64,000 nt of DNA from Sinonovacula constricta (lineage: Eukaryota; Mollusca; Bivalvia; Cardiida; Solecurtidae), in NCBI GenBank assembly GCA_007844125.1, contig CM017562.1, positions 62,089,510 to 62,153,509 of the forward strand, read 5' to 3'. Below the pieces are notes generated by a model that saw only the letters and a list, made by a program, of their open reading frames with translations, did not search any database and had not been told where the DNA came from. Positions 46,131 to 58,539 of the stretch are shown one piece after another. Every line of letters starts with the position of its first letter. Within the stretch, counting starts at the first letter, position 1. The position numbers and the translations under genes are program-made.

Positions 46131-47345
46131 AATAAGAATATATGACAAAGTCCTATTAGCATTGCAACATATACCAAACTCTGAAAAGGCACAGAACAAA
46201 GGTTTTTCACATGCAAGCCAAGCGAAAAGTAAGAACAAATTTGTGATGAGTCATTTAACGAAAAGAGCAAACCCGACAGTTACCGCCTTGGAACGGTCAG
46301 TCGGCAATATGGACCGACTGGGGTGCTTAAACCGGTGTTACAGATCTCTAACCTTACTTCAAAAAGAAATACAAATTTTATCACGGAGTATTCTTTATTA
46401 AACGTGTTGACTCCATAAGTAACAATTAAAACATAATATGCACAGTTTTGTTGTACGCTGCTACCAATAAGATCCTTAATACAAAGTATGAACTCAGGAA
46501 GAGTAATAATAGAAGAGACTGGTATCAATGAGCTTTGTAGCGGTCATAAACAAATGCCGGTGGGAAATCCTGTTTGTTATTTAGTGGATATCAGGGTTGT
46601 TATGTTAATTTTCCTTCGACTTGCATTGGAAATTGGTACTTTAATTACATCTAAATATAAACAGGCTATTACAATCCTTTACACGCCTTCTCTAGTATTT
46701 TATAATTTATTCAGGTAAGTCATAGTCGATCGTTTTGACTACTGACCGTTCTAAGGCGGTAACTGTTAGGTTTTCTCTTGTTTGTGTACACTGTCCTTTC
46801 GGAGTTTTGTCACTTTTATTGTCACGTGAGTGCATTATCTGGTTTATTAAATTTTATGCATGATACATTTCTTAATTTATTTTAGTGTTCAGAGGCTTAA
46901 CCTTGCACATCTCAAATACAAAATTCTGAAGATTTTTTGTGCACCAAAAACTGCTAACGAAAAACGAATCTATTTTAAACATAGCTGTCCTATTGATTAA
47001 GTAGTTTTAGAGTTAATTAATGGCATCATTACAAAGCAAGTTGTGACGTATTAGAAATAATGTCCACATTGTATTAAGATGAGGGATAAGTTTTGTTTCT
47101 ATATGAACAGCCACACGAAACTTTGAGTGCAATAGCAATTAAATATTTAGACCAATGCTGAAATAACCTGAAAAAAATGTAAATGTTTGTAGCAAAAAAT
47201 TTATCCGAAGATGGACTTGAAATACCAAAAAAAGCTGCAATGTATGTCAAAGGAAAACACACGAAACAATCTTGCAAGGATGAATTAAATGAAAACACGA
47301 AGCTACAGTTCAATTTGCCGATCTACTCCTCACAACATCTTTCAA
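46131..47345 (+). mobile_element. Family A element interrupted by a 542-bp insertion
   Basis: The left part (46,131-46,355) runs from AATAAGAATATATGACAAAG through the core (TTACCGCCTTGGAACGGTCA at 46,279) to CTCTAACCTT. The right part resumes at 46,898 with TAACCTTGCACATCTCAAAT, AACGAATCTATTTTAAACAT, a mutated CRE (TGACGTAT), GTCCACATTGTA, the tail block (AATGTTTGTAGCAAAAAATT) and GATGAATTAAATGAAAACAC. The junctions share TAACCTT (46,349-46,355 and 46,898-46,904). The tail also reads as a 73-codon frame, an unconserved accident. Confidence 0.65.
46356..46897 (-). mobile_element. Insertion within family A carrying a reverse core
   Basis: A 542-bp segment splits the A copy and is flanked by the direct repeat TAACCTT, consistent with a 7-bp target duplication. 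On the minus strand, 46,735-46,800 reads GAGAAAACCTAACAGTTACC then GCCTTAGAACGGTCAGTAGT, a diverged A/B core. The rest, including a 76-codon plus frame at 46,488-46,718, is unrecognised. It is either a third element type with the same core or a diverged A/B member. Confidence 0.5.
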
Positions 47346-47940
47346 ACAAAGCAAAGCAAAATCATTTATCTGCAGCTCCGCCAGTCTTAGTTAAGATTTA
47401 TTGATGTCATTCACGAATGAATTTATGATGCTTGGCAGTTTGATTATATTCGTATCACGAACGTTTTATGCGATAATTATAGATTTAAAATACATCTACG
47501 AAATAACATGGAAAACAGTTTGCAAAGTGAAATATGTTAAGACCTCTTTGTGCTATACAAGTTTATATTGCTATGTTACAATGTAGAGTGTAAAATTGAT
47601 GACGGAGTGCATACATTTCAATCTGTATTTGCACTGTTCATGTTTATTTAATATTATACTCATTTACTCCTTAAAAGGATATTGGACGTTTAGATTCTAT
47701 ATCAAAGACTCTCCTAAGACCTGTTTAGACATGGCTATATTCAATACTCTGCTAGTTCGACTACACTACACAATAGTCTAGCACTCACAAAACCGTAACA
47801 TGTGTTACATCTTTGTTCTGTGGTTCTGTGGTTAACACAGTCGGTAACCAGTATCCAGTTTTGCGTCGCAGCTAGTCACCTTGGAAAGCAAGCATAATGA
47901 GAGTTAGAATAGCTCAAATCTATAACTGATATAAGAACTT
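47346..47940. other. Spacer, nothing firm
   Basis: Two adjoining hydrophobic 61-codon frames (47,401-47,586 and 47,596-47,781) are unrecognised. GGTTCTGTGGTTAACACAGT (47,822-47,841) is weakly A-box-like, with no B box. Confidence 0.35.
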
Positions 47941-47944
47941 AAAT

Positions 47945-48125
47945 ATAATTCAAGGCATTGTCGGAAATTATGTACTCAATGTCCATTAATGTCCATTACT
48001 GTCCAAGACGCCGGGGTATAACCCACAACGCAGGTCGTCCGGAAGACCGTCTTACATTAAGTCCTTCAACTCGAACTTGAACCCATGCGATCAGAGGCCG
48101 AGCTGTCAGAGAAGTTGCAAATCAG
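47945..48125 (-). mobile_element. Possible SINE fragment, GC-rich island
   Basis: On the minus strand, GCATGGGTTCAAGTTCGAGT contains a B-box-like GGTTCAAGTTC preceded by GACAGCTCGG. GGTCTTCCGGACGACC and GGGTTATACCCCGG follow, and the sequence is clearly more GC-rich than its surroundings. This fits a tRNA-derived SINE head and body, but no A box is convincing. GTCCATTA is repeated near 47,981-48,003. Confidence 0.35.
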
Positions 48126-49469
48126 CCCATCTATTCTTCTACCACGGCGGCCATTATAGTCAAAGCTTCCCGAAAAGTCATCAATTTTATTGCTATATGT
48201 TGTGTTTTTTTCCATTCGATAATTGCCCAATTATAATTGTACCTAGTAAAATTAATTGATTGCAGAACATCAATATATCTTTTCCTTCAAAATATACTTC
48301 ATCTATCAAAGTGGTTCCAGTATGCGTTGTTCAGTATCATATTTTGTCAGCCTTTCTATTTTAGGTCTTGAACGATCTAGGTAATGTTATGATTGGAGGA
48401 ACATAGTTTTTTTCTGTAGTCGAAATATTTATAAAAGAATTGAACCTCAATATACTATTTTGCAATATATGTGGCATGATCACAGATAAGCGTGTTTACA
48501 TGGCGGAATCCCATCATCAACTCTTCGAACTTATTTAATATAGCATTTGTCTCTAAAATGAGAACATTTGGCTGCCGTTTACACATAAAGAAGCATCCAG
48601 TATGCGTCGCTCGGAGCTTAAAGAGATTGCCGAGCCTCAATTTAAAAAAGAAAACAAAAACATTGCAACGCGTTTGCATCTCCCAACCTGAAGACAACAC
48701 GATATTTTGAAACAAAAACAGGTATGTATATATTTTTTTTTATAATAGTGTGACCATATGTACTATTTCTATCGTTTTATGGCGGTTTTATGATGCAAAA
48801 AATACATCCAGACCCGACCAACTGTCAATAAAAGTTCAAAATCTGAAAAATTAACGTCCTTTTCATATCTCTGTTTTACATCCCAATTACTGCTGGTTAA
48901 GCAGTTTTCTAGCTGTGTATTTGCCAAGTATTAAACAAGCACGACATAATAAAATTCTGAGCAGCTAGTATCAACATAATACCAAATATGAGTGAGTCGA
49001 GGCATTAAATATGAATTACAAAATGCATCAAATATAAGAACTTATGGATGACCTAAACCTGCCATTTTCAATCAACATTTTTTTTTTCATTAATGATTTT
49101 TTTTCTTTACTTATTTCCGTGAAGGAGATGTTTTCCTTGTTCGTAGCCGAAAAATGTCACGAGAGTAGTGCTAAACTCTTTTTCCGAGTACGTGAACATA
49201 AAATGTGGTTCAATATTAATCAAGTTATTCTTCTAGTCTATAAACGACTATCTATTATATTTTATATGTAAGCTGGTATTATAATAAAGTTTGATTAAAT
49301 TTATTATAAATACAATAATTTTAATTCTTCAGTTAGTTTAATAGGAAGAGAAGCAACTCATCATAAAAGTCAAAAGGTTTATTGGCCTATTCAATATGAT
49401 TTTCAGATTCATTTAATGCCAATGACAAAACAAGAAATGACAGCGAGATGTAAATTATGCATTAGGAAT
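48126..49469. other. Unassigned stretch
   Basis: Frames at 48,492-48,710 (basic, four Cys) and 49,044-49,271 (hydrophobic) have no recognisable domain or clear splice sites. Confidence 0.4.
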
Positions 49470-49918
49470 GCAAGGTGTTTGCTCATTTTATATAAATAAA
49501 GCTATTGTTTTTATATGTTTTCTAAGTACATTGCATCGACCAGTTGTGATCATTATAGCAACTTCCAGCTTTTGGTGAAGGAATACCCCAGACAAATGTC
49601 TCAGTAGAACCAACAATGTATTCAAATTTTCAAATTCGTAAATTGGTAATTTTATTTATTCGGTTAAGTTGACGAACACATTCTAATTCTATCATGTATA
49701 ATTTAGATTTTAGACCGAAGGAGGTAATATAAAACAACAGTGTTTTTCTAATCCCTAATCACTCGAACACTACTTCTGATTTCAACGACATGTAAATTAA
49801 ACGACATCTAAATTCGATCAAAGCTCCACATGTCTACAGAATTTAATTAATTTAAAGAAGGAATGGGACTCATGTAACACCAAGTGTTGCTGGAATAAAA
49901 CTAAGAACGCTACATAAT

Positions 49919-50289
49919 CTAATAGAGTAGGACGCTCAATAGTAACAAGACTTGTTACTATTCAACTTGTTTGTTGCTTTATTATTGTTAAAGCTTTATA
50001 TATAAATGTTCATCATTGTATCGTTATTGCCTTGATTAAGAATAAAACCCACATGTTATATTTAAAGGATATTTGTAAAGCGACCCTACAAACATATTTC
50101 GGTAACCAGAAAATCGTCTTAACATGTAATCCAGTGTCGGTAGATCATCATTCAGCTCAACTCAACAAAAAGAAATGGGTAACAAGAACAACTTACTTCA
50201 ATGATGTAAATCAGAATCCGTGTAATGTTACTTTGCTTGCTACTGGAGAGCGCTTTATTTTTTTTACATTGAAAATAAAGGATAAATAG
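49919..50289 (+). pseudogene. Open frame of unknown family, possible exon relic
   Basis: Open for about 122 codons without an early ATG, ending TAG/TAAATAG at 50,289. The distal part reads KATLQTYFGNQKIVLTCNPV, then NKKKWVTRTTYFNDVNQNPC, then LLATGERFIFFTLKIKDK, with three Cys and a W that could fit a small beta domain. TTGATTAAG at 50,032-50,040 could be an acceptor. The matching region in the second block (60,380-60,560) is broken by gaps, so at least that copy is not coding. Function unknown. Confidence 0.25.
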
Positions 50290-50869
50290 AGTGCATAATT
50301 CAGATTTGATGAAAGTACATTGCATAAAAAAATAATAATAAAAAAAAGATTTTGCTAAATATACTTTAAGATATCTGATTATTAAGCTTGTTGGTACACA
50401 GCTCTCAAAGTTGGAAAATGCGCTCACTCGAGGTCAGATAAAAGATTAACAAATTGTCACATTCCGAATAATTGATATTGTGTGTGTTGTAATGTAACGT
50501 AAGTGTAATATTTAGAAAGATTGATACATGATACCGAATAAGCTTTGTTTATTTTGGTAAGAGAATCTTGCACATGTAAAGATACGCATTCCCTGGGCTT
50601 CTTGGATGTCTTGCTGAAAACAAGAACAAGCGAACCACTATCTTGCTTGTCTCACCTACATATTAGTTGTGTTAAAATACATATGATGTTATTAATCCGA
50701 GGAAAATGCAGTGGAATCTGCGCTCTGTAGAACCATCAATATCAATAGCAGTAAAACTTCAAGAAGCAGCTTCAGCAGAATTTTAAATAACTTGTATCAT
50801 TGAATTACTACAGTTCTTGTGAACTTATTTCAGAAGAACATGTAACAGTACAGCTTTCAACAGGCACAC

Positions 50870-51145
50870 ATCGCTTGCTGGGTTGTTAGCTGCGCTAGTA
50901 ATTAACAGCAATCAATTTCTCTCGGTATCTACCAGGCACGATGGTCCAATAGCGAAAACTTGCCAAGCATCGATAAGAGAGCATAAGCTGGTTGATTGTT
51001 CATGGGTAAGTCAGTCCTGTCCACCGCTGTGTCCCTTAATGTAGTGCATGGAAGAACCAATCAGTTCTCTATTATTGAAGACAAGGACCTGAGAGCTTGA
51101 TTCAATTTAAAACTAGAGAAATAGAGAGAAAGGGACAGCATTAAG
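50870..51145 (+). repeat. Module D, copy 3, with 131-bp conserved island
   Basis: Block order: CTTTCAACAGGCACACATCG, TAATTAACAGCAATCAATTT, then the island 50,959-51,089 (CTTGCCAAGCATCGATAAGA at its start, ATTGAAGACAAGGACC at its end), then AGAGAAATAGAGAGAAAGGG. The island differs from copy 5 at a single base (G/A in CCTRTCCACC). It has stops in all frames on both strands, so it is not a protein exon. It contains a donor-like ATGGGTAAGTCAG at about 51,002-51,014. Confidence 0.7.
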
Positions 51146-51349
51146 TATAAAATATTTTCAGTGGATTTTTGCAAATAGCAGCTGTGTTTATATTGCAATG
51201 CGTTATATGTTCACAATCAAACTGTTTCCTGTTCGAAATTTAGCTTGAGGACGGCTGATTCTGTTTATTACTGTGAAATGTAAAAAAGTGACTTTTATCT
51301 TACGATATATTTATTTACTGTACCATTTAATTTCAATCCTTATTTACAG

Positions 51350-51386
51350 TGGATGTATATGTGATTGGATTGTATTTCCATGACAA
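51350..51386 (+). other. Candidate 37-bp mini-exon
   Basis: Flanked by an acceptor (TCAATCCTTATTTACAG) and a strong donor (GTAAGT). The sequence ends TTTCCATGACAA|GTAAGTTCG, so an ATG lies eight bases before the donor. The second block keeps both splice sites although the exon there is 42 bp, five bases longer. Because the length change would shift frame, it is more likely a 5' UTR or first-codon exon than internal coding sequence. Confidence 0.4.
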
Positions 51387-53024
51387 GTAAGTTCGTATTT
51401 CTTTCATTTCTGACATTAGGCTGGAAAAATATTCATCTGACAGAAATGTTATTACTTGAGAAATGAATTGTTGTTTTATTGTACACAAGCATCATTATTT
51501 GTTTACTTTTTTGCCTCGTTAAGTTTATTTATTAAAAGTATAACTGTTTTAATGAACTGCACAGTAAATTGACTACAGTTTATTTTACTTTTAAATCATA
51601 ATCGGTAATCGAAAAGAAGCGTTTGCTAGAGCCAATTGCATAATATCTGTATTTTATTGGAATGCGTCAAGAGATACCTCTCTATTACTTACAAAAAATA
51701 GTCATGAGAGAAGTGGTAAAATATATTATTCTTTATAATCTAATCTTTTTTGAATGCCATCATTCCTAAAAATGATATAACACATTTTGTCCTTAAGCAC
51801 ACGGTTGCGTTTTTTTTATTTGATCGAATGTTGTTGCAAAATTGATATATTCAGCCACACCTTTATTCCCCCGACCTTAGTTATGCTAAAATGTTTATCA
51901 GAATCTTTACCATTTGAGTAAGATAAAAAATACGGTTGTTAAACTTTTTAGAGTAACACAGTATGAAGCACATGTACCTTTGTTCTACAATTGTCCTCAA
52001 TGTTGGCCTCCCTTGAAGAACCAGAAGTCAGTAATAATAACCTGTAGCAATAGGTAGTGAATGGTCTTGGCTATGCACAAACATCTCAGGGCACTTCGGG
52101 TTTCGCGTTAGGCACCCTCTGGTCCCTGGTCCATTGCCCTTAAAAACCAGATCAGGAACGCTGCTTAATGGAAACAAAGCAAAGAAATTTTCTAGACATG
52201 ACATGTGCAAAGGTAAATGTAAATGCATTAAAGTTATATATAGAGTGACATTGCACTGCCGTATTGTTTGTGCGCTTGTTATACCTATTTGAAACTTTGC
52301 AGGTTATCGTTTTTATTCGGCTTAAAAGTTATTGACTGCTTTAATTTGACTTTGGCTAAAAATTGCATTTCTCCATAATAAAATGACAATGGCGTTTCTA
52401 ATTGACAGTCATACTTTACTTCAAGTTGAAAGTATTATTTAAAAAAACACTTCAAAACAGATAACAAAGCAAATTAACACATCAACTGCAAGGCTAGATA
52501 TTTTGTTATCGTACAATTATATATTTCTCGAATGATAACATACGGTATGACATTTGAATTAAAGGAATAATGCTTTGCATCTTTCTATAATCATCAGAAA
52601 TCAAAGCCAAAATTTTAAAATAACAATAAATATTTACCTAATCGAAAATATATTAAAACGAATTTCAAATCGTATTTCGCATAGTTCTTTTTACAGATTA
52701 ATTAACGGAACATATTATAGTTCGACATGTTCCCATTGTATTTGGTATCACATTACATCCCATTTAATATTTATAATTTCTATGAACCACCTTACATGTT
52801 ATATCCTGGAATCGGATTAATATTCGCACGCATAGATTGGATTGTTTAAGGCTTCTTTCATTCATTGCGATTTCCTAGAAAGCACTTAGTGGGATTTTTA
52901 TGTATATAGATTGTCTTCTTTAAGTGAATGATGGAGTAGGTTCACTTATATTGCTTTTATTATTATCTGTTATATTCTTTCAATGATGTGTGTCTTTTGG
53001 GCGCAAAGAATTGTGTTTATTTTA

Positions 53025-53163
53025 TAGGAAAACAAAAAGGTCCTATAAAATTACCACAGATATTTAAAACTCAACTAAATCTAGACAAAGGCAAACAGGG
53101 AAAATGTAAATGTGACAAAAACGCAGAGATGAGACATAACACACAATAAGAAAAACAATCAGT
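53025..53163 (+). mobile_element. Family B element, 5' part
   Basis: TAGGAAAACAAAAAGGTCCT, CTAGACAAAGGCAAACAGGG and CACACAATAAGAAAAACAAT follow the B order, ending just before the core (CAGTT|TGCGTTGG). It starts exactly at the right edge of the duplicated block. Confidence 0.68.
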
Positions 53164-54195
53164 TTGCGTTGGAGCAGAGGAGTGGTCAAGTCCGAGTGAT
53201 TTAGCCTGTCTTCTGTGCAACATACTAATGGGTTTTAATTGTTTTCACCGATAACATTATTTTGAGGGAATTAAATGACTTTTTTTACTATGTACATGTG
53301 TATTTATATTGGTGTTAGTGTTATTGTGATGAACTTATTTTTAAGAAGCTTAGAGCGAAAATACGAACCAGAAATTAGTCTGTAAACCAACTGATTTTAA
53401 ATTATGAATTTGATTTTGAAGGAATTGTGCAGTCATACAGTATCATGTACATCTAGCACGAAAGCACAACTAAATACAGTGCTGATGTTGGGACTACTAA
53501 TCTAGTCAGAAAGTCGGGGTACTATTTTAAATAGCTTAACGCGTTACAAGTGGAATATTCGTCTGCATTATAAATATGGTTATTACGAGGCTATGCTAAA
53601 TAATACGGTTTGCATCAAACCTCTGTGTCCCATTGTCCGATTAATAAATAAATGTTTGTTCCATTATAGCGCTGTTTTTATTCAGAAAGAACGAACCTTT
53701 TTATATTCCAGCAGCAAATACAATAACCTATTTATAGACTTAGGCAGTAAAACATTCAGTAACCGTGCACGTGCGTCTGTCCTTAGAGGACAGAGCTTTA
53801 CTCTATAATAAAATTTCATTATATTTGAGAAAAAAATGCAAAATTTACCAACCGGATTAACAATATCAGATAGTAGTGCTAACTTTCAAACGCTACAATG
53901 ACTTGCGCCATTTCATTGACAAGGCAGAAAGAGGTTTGTATCTTGACTAGTTCATTACTCGCCCCAAGATTCTTTTATTGTCAGAGTGATTTACGGAAAA
54001 TATAGGGCGAACCTGTATTTATAGAATGGAAACCCTGTTTCCATAGGTAAATCTATATAAGTGTTTATAGCGTAAAGAGCGATGGATTAGGCGTCGCCTC
54101 GCTTTTAAGTATCTCTTAAGCAAATGTTTTTGCGATTAATAATTGGCTAAGATGTCCTCCTCTTATGTGTTATTTTAAAGAATTCCTGATATGAT
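53164..54195. other. Unassigned stretch
   Basis: A 71-codon frame at 53,593-53,808 is unrecognised. Nothing else is supported. Confidence 0.4.
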
Positions 54196-54199
54196 GCAA

Positions 54200-54720
54200 A
54201 AGAGGCTTTTTAAAGAGCAGCATTTAGCAACCACATTGTAATCACCATTAGAAACAAACAGAAGCTTCAGAGTCTTTTAAGCGGGTGTATTTTATTAACT
54301 TTATTACCAGATTACCAAACTAAATTTCCAGGATATTTCCAGGATATTGCTCTCTACTGACCGCATCAGAAACAACAAATAAAGCTCGCCGAAATGCTAT
54401 AAGTGTTCACATGTGCATGCAATTTACAACAATCAATTTCTCTACCTGACATGTTAGCATGTTCGGCTAGAGATAATTATAGAATACAAGGACTAGAGCT
54501 GAAGGTTCCATAAGGAAACAACGTGTTCGCTAGGTTGTTATATATGTGCCAACCTTTTCACTTTGTAAAGAAAGAATCGTTACAGATCAAAGTTATTGGT
54601 TTCATTGACAAAAGACTAACAAAGGTAAACTATTATATTTATTGACAGTGATGGCATCTGTGTCTATGGCATACTGTTATCTCTCATCGATTTATGTTGC
54701 CATTGTTATTCTTATAAATT
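54200..54720 (+). repeat. Module D, copy 4 (internally deleted)
   Basis: GTGCATGCAATTTACAACAATCAATTTCTC (54,411-54,440; start GTGCATGCAATTTACAACAA) matches copy 5, then CTGACATGTTAGCATGTTCG. The conserved island is reduced to traces and GAATACAAGGACTAGAGCT follows. Downstream, TTTATTGACAG|TGATGGCATC (54,639-54,660) lines up with the mini-exon acceptor. From ATG 54,651 a frame reads MASVSMAYCYLSSIYVAIVI and stops after 23 codons. A 12-bp tandem (TTTCCAGGATAT) lies at 54,327-54,350. Confidence 0.45.
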
Positions 54721-57060
54721 AAACATTAACATATAACATACTTTAAATGATGTATAGCAATGTTTATCATTTGGTCTGTTAGAAAAATAAGCTTATATTC
54801 ATTTCCCTTAAATCCTTTATATTTGGTACTTTTAACCATCTATAATAATGGTCAACTAGGTGATCTCTGAGCATAAAACAACTTATATTTGCATTTTTAA
54901 TATTATTTATCATATTTTGTTCATGTAAGAAAAAATTGAATTCTAAAAGGCTGAGAACCAAAAAGATGATTACAATATATATAATAATTGAATACAGTCA
55001 TCAGATGGCATTGAGACCTCCTACATATTCTCGCCTGTTTAGTGGAGACACATTTCTAAATACTGCCTTCCAAATCTTTGCCTTTAAGTAACCGTTTTCA
55101 TACTCAACGGTCTGTCCAGTTATAAATGGTAGGTTGTACTTACAATTGAGTAAACCGAACACTTCTCGTGTAGCAATGATTAATAAATATGGTGTTATGT
55201 TTTACTCAGAGGTCATACAAGTTTACATAAGTAGTTTATTTCATAAAAATGCAGTATAGCATATGGCCTGAGACATAATAGTGAAGGAATTTTGATGAAT
55301 TCCTTATTTATTAAAAGGGAAGTCTTGATGTATTACTGAAATAGTAATTAACTTATTTTTGTTATTGAAACCATCGGCATTATAACATATTCCTGTAAAT
55401 GTAAAATTCAAGGAAATACAAATCCCGTTTAATGTAGCATGGTTGTAATCACGACGAAGTTTTCACAGAATTCAATTAATGCAAACAAGAAACACGACTT
55501 GTTTTCTAATGATGTTTCGCTGGAAAGAAAAATACAAAATCAATCCGCTCAGAAATAACTAGACTTGCTACAGGTTCGATAATCACTGTATATTATATGA
55601 TCTCGATTAACGTTTGTTCTGACTTACTAGATGTATACTTAAATCACATGATTACGAGACGGCGATCAGTAAAAAAAGAAAGTACATCATAAAAATTATA
55701 AACAAATTTTTGATGTCGGTTATTTTGTTCTTAAGATAATTCTGACACCTACACAGTGCGGGCAATAGCAAGCACAACATTTTCCTTAAAATAAATTATA
55801 TTTTGAGATTTATATATTCACTTACCAGATTCGCCGCAAGCTAATTCCGATTTAAAAGGGTATAGCTCGAATGGATAAACCATTAATAATCATATAAATA
55901 TTAATCCTCCTAACAGTTTGTAAATAACATGAAACAGTTTATGTATTTCTTTAATAATCGTTTTAATGTGACCTCCCTGCGTTAGTTCTGCATGTAATTG
56001 TCAGATAACACTAATGAAACTTGTCGTAGATTGGAAAAGTCGTTGGATGATAATTTGTACACTGCTTTTTATTAATCTATCTAAAGCTTTTCACTAATTT
56101 GTCGAAGATTTTAGGGTAAGCGTTATTAGTTTGTTTTTAACTGTTTCACTTGTAATCCAAATGCACAAGTATAAATAAATACAGATATATGCTATGTTAT
56201 TAAGAAACATGTTATACAAATGTAAAATTCATTAAGGAAAAACGATGACAGGTCGATTCAGCATCATATATATTTAGGAGTACTATCTGATTACTCTTTC
56301 CTTTTTAGTTCACAGATTCGTTTGAAACAGTCTGATTACTGCACAGATTCAAGTAGACACACTTAGATATCAACACGTAAAAGATCATCCCTTGTTGTTT
56401 TGTTCTTACTTTATACTTCCACGACGGAAGATATATTGTGAGACAGTAATAAAGATGAATGATAACATTTATTATAACTACTGGTTCATTTTCTTGGTAT
56501 GTTCTGGCATAATTATGTTATGAGAGAATTTTTTTCTGATATTTTTTTCTGAGCACGTTCAGTACAAACATCAAACATTCAAACAATGAATACAGAAAAT
56601 CGGTGCTTGTGGTTTTAAGAGTTAAGTACGGAAAAGTCTACAATCTCCCAATTGAAATTATGTAAGTACAAATTCAGATAAATACCTGACTTTTGAGATA
56701 TATGACATTATGCAGCTTGTTTCTCGAACATGAATGAATAGTTTCCGTTTAATTTAACTCAGTAAGACAGACTCAGTACGTTAATGGGTTCAACTAAATA
56801 ACATGAGATTTAATTTGATGCATTTGCAATTCAGATTTTATGGCTCCGATCATTGATATTTGAGATAGGCTGATATAAGCCAAAGTCGGAATTTTATTTT
56901 ACATTGCATACTCAATACTCAATACTTAAGTGCAGCAATGAAACACGTAAATTTACGTTTATTAATTAACTTGTGGCTGATAGGATCCTTCTCTTTGGTA
57001 ACAATTGATCGAGTTTGGATTTAACGTTATTTCTGATAAAGTTCAACAGCAGTAAGTAAT
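54721..57060. other. Unassigned AT-rich stretch
   Basis: No recognisable gene, repeat or retroelement motif. Confidence 0.5.
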
Positions 57061-57865
57061 TGATAAACATAGTACGCATGGTCGCTAGATTATAATGATA
57101 AACATTGTACGCATGATCGCTAGATTATAATGATAAACATTGTACGCATGGTCGCTAGATTATAATGATAAACATAGTACGCATGGTCGCTAGATTATAT
57201 TGATAAACATAGTACGCATGGTCGCTAGATTATAATGATAAACATAGTGCGCATGGTCGCTAGATTATAATGATAAACATAGTACGCATGGACGCTAGAT
57301 TATAATGATAAACATAGTACGCATGGTCGCTAGATTATAATGATAAACATAGTATGCATGGTCACTAGATTATAATGATAAACATAGTATGCATGGTCGC
57401 TAGATTATAATGATAAACATAGTACGCATGGTCGCTAGGTTGTAATGATAAACATAGTACGCATGGTCGCTAGATTATAATGATAAACATAGTACGCATG
57501 GTAGCTAGATTATAATGATAAACATAGTGCGCATGGTCGCTAGATTATAATGATAAACATAGTACGCATGGTCGCTAGATTATAATGATAAACATAGTAT
57601 GCATGGTCACTAGATTCTAATGATAAACATAGTACGCATGGTCGCTAGATTATAATGATAAACATAGTATGCATGGTCGCTAGATTACACTGATAAACAT
57701 AGTACGCATGGTGGCTAGATTATAATGATAAACATAGTACGCATGGTCGCAAGATTATAATGATGAACATAGTACGCATGGTCGCTAGATTATAATGATA
57801 AACATAGTACGCATGGTCGCTATATTATAATGATAAGCATAGTACGCATGGACGCTAAATTATAA
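57061..57865. repeat. 35-bp minisatellite, 23 copies, constant spacing
   Basis: The unit is TGATAAACATAGTACGCATG then GTCGCTAGATTATAA. Starts fall at 57061 and every 35 bases to 57831 (22 exact steps), so not one indel has been fixed. Variation is by substitution only, for example GTGCGC or GTATGC for GTACGC, and GGACGC, GGTAGC or GGTGGC for GGTCGC. Each unit has two CpG sites and most variants hit them. Confidence 0.97.
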
Positions 57866-58535
57866 TGACGATCGTATGTTTTTCTTCTAAATATGTTGTC
57901 GCCAAGCTGCGAATATCAAAATTGTTGCAATTGTTTTCCTTTTTTTCAAATTGAAGCTCATCTATTTAGCTTATTATGTCCGAACAATGCATACGGGATC
58001 CTACTTTATGTGCAGACGGTAGTCTAAACTGTCGTGTGATTCCATGCATCATGTCAACACGCGCCACATTTAGCACAGTAGATTGCATTGGCATTAGTTA
58101 TAACATCGGAGCGTATTTATATTACACAAAAGCATTTTTTTCTATAATTTAATAACAATACTGCCATCTTAAGGCGAGAGATGTTCAAAGTTTCAATGAT
58201 GGATACAGATATTGAGAAAGTATAGTGGAGTCACTTCGAAATATATAAGTTATAGCATAATGTAAGATATATATGGATGCTCTGCTGTCTATTTTAGTAT
58301 GCACAATATTATTTGTTATTTTAACTGATATCACACTACAAATATAACAACCAGTGACGTCGACAGCGATTTACAACCACAACCTTTCCGTTCCTTTATG
58401 ACTTTGAATGTAACGCGTATTCATAAGAATATGTCGCTCATTCTGGTTCCCTCCACATACTGTTTATTATTGCATATTTATGTTGTTGTTTTCCTTAAAG
58501 CATTGACAGGATAATGACAATGTGGTTTCAATTTG
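57866..58535. other. Spacer, nothing recognised
   Basis: No supported feature. Confidence 0.5.
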
Positions 58536-58539
58536 TTGA

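Larger units (their letters stand above)
49470..53025 (+). repeat. Duplicated block, copy 1 (about 3.6 kb)
   Basis: Co-linear matches to the block at about 59.56-63.63 kb, in the same order and strand. Examples: GGAACGCTACATAATCTAAT-type sequence at 49,905 and 59,945; TGTAACGTAAGTGTAATATT at 50,493 and 61,000; the 131-bp island at 50,959 and 61,433; AGGCTGGAAAAATATTCATC at 51,418 and 61,931; ACATCTCRGG at 52,080 and 62,526; and GATTGGATTGTTTAAGGCTT at 52,834 and 63,442. Identity is uneven, about 70-80% over most blocks with gaps. Confidence 0.75.
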
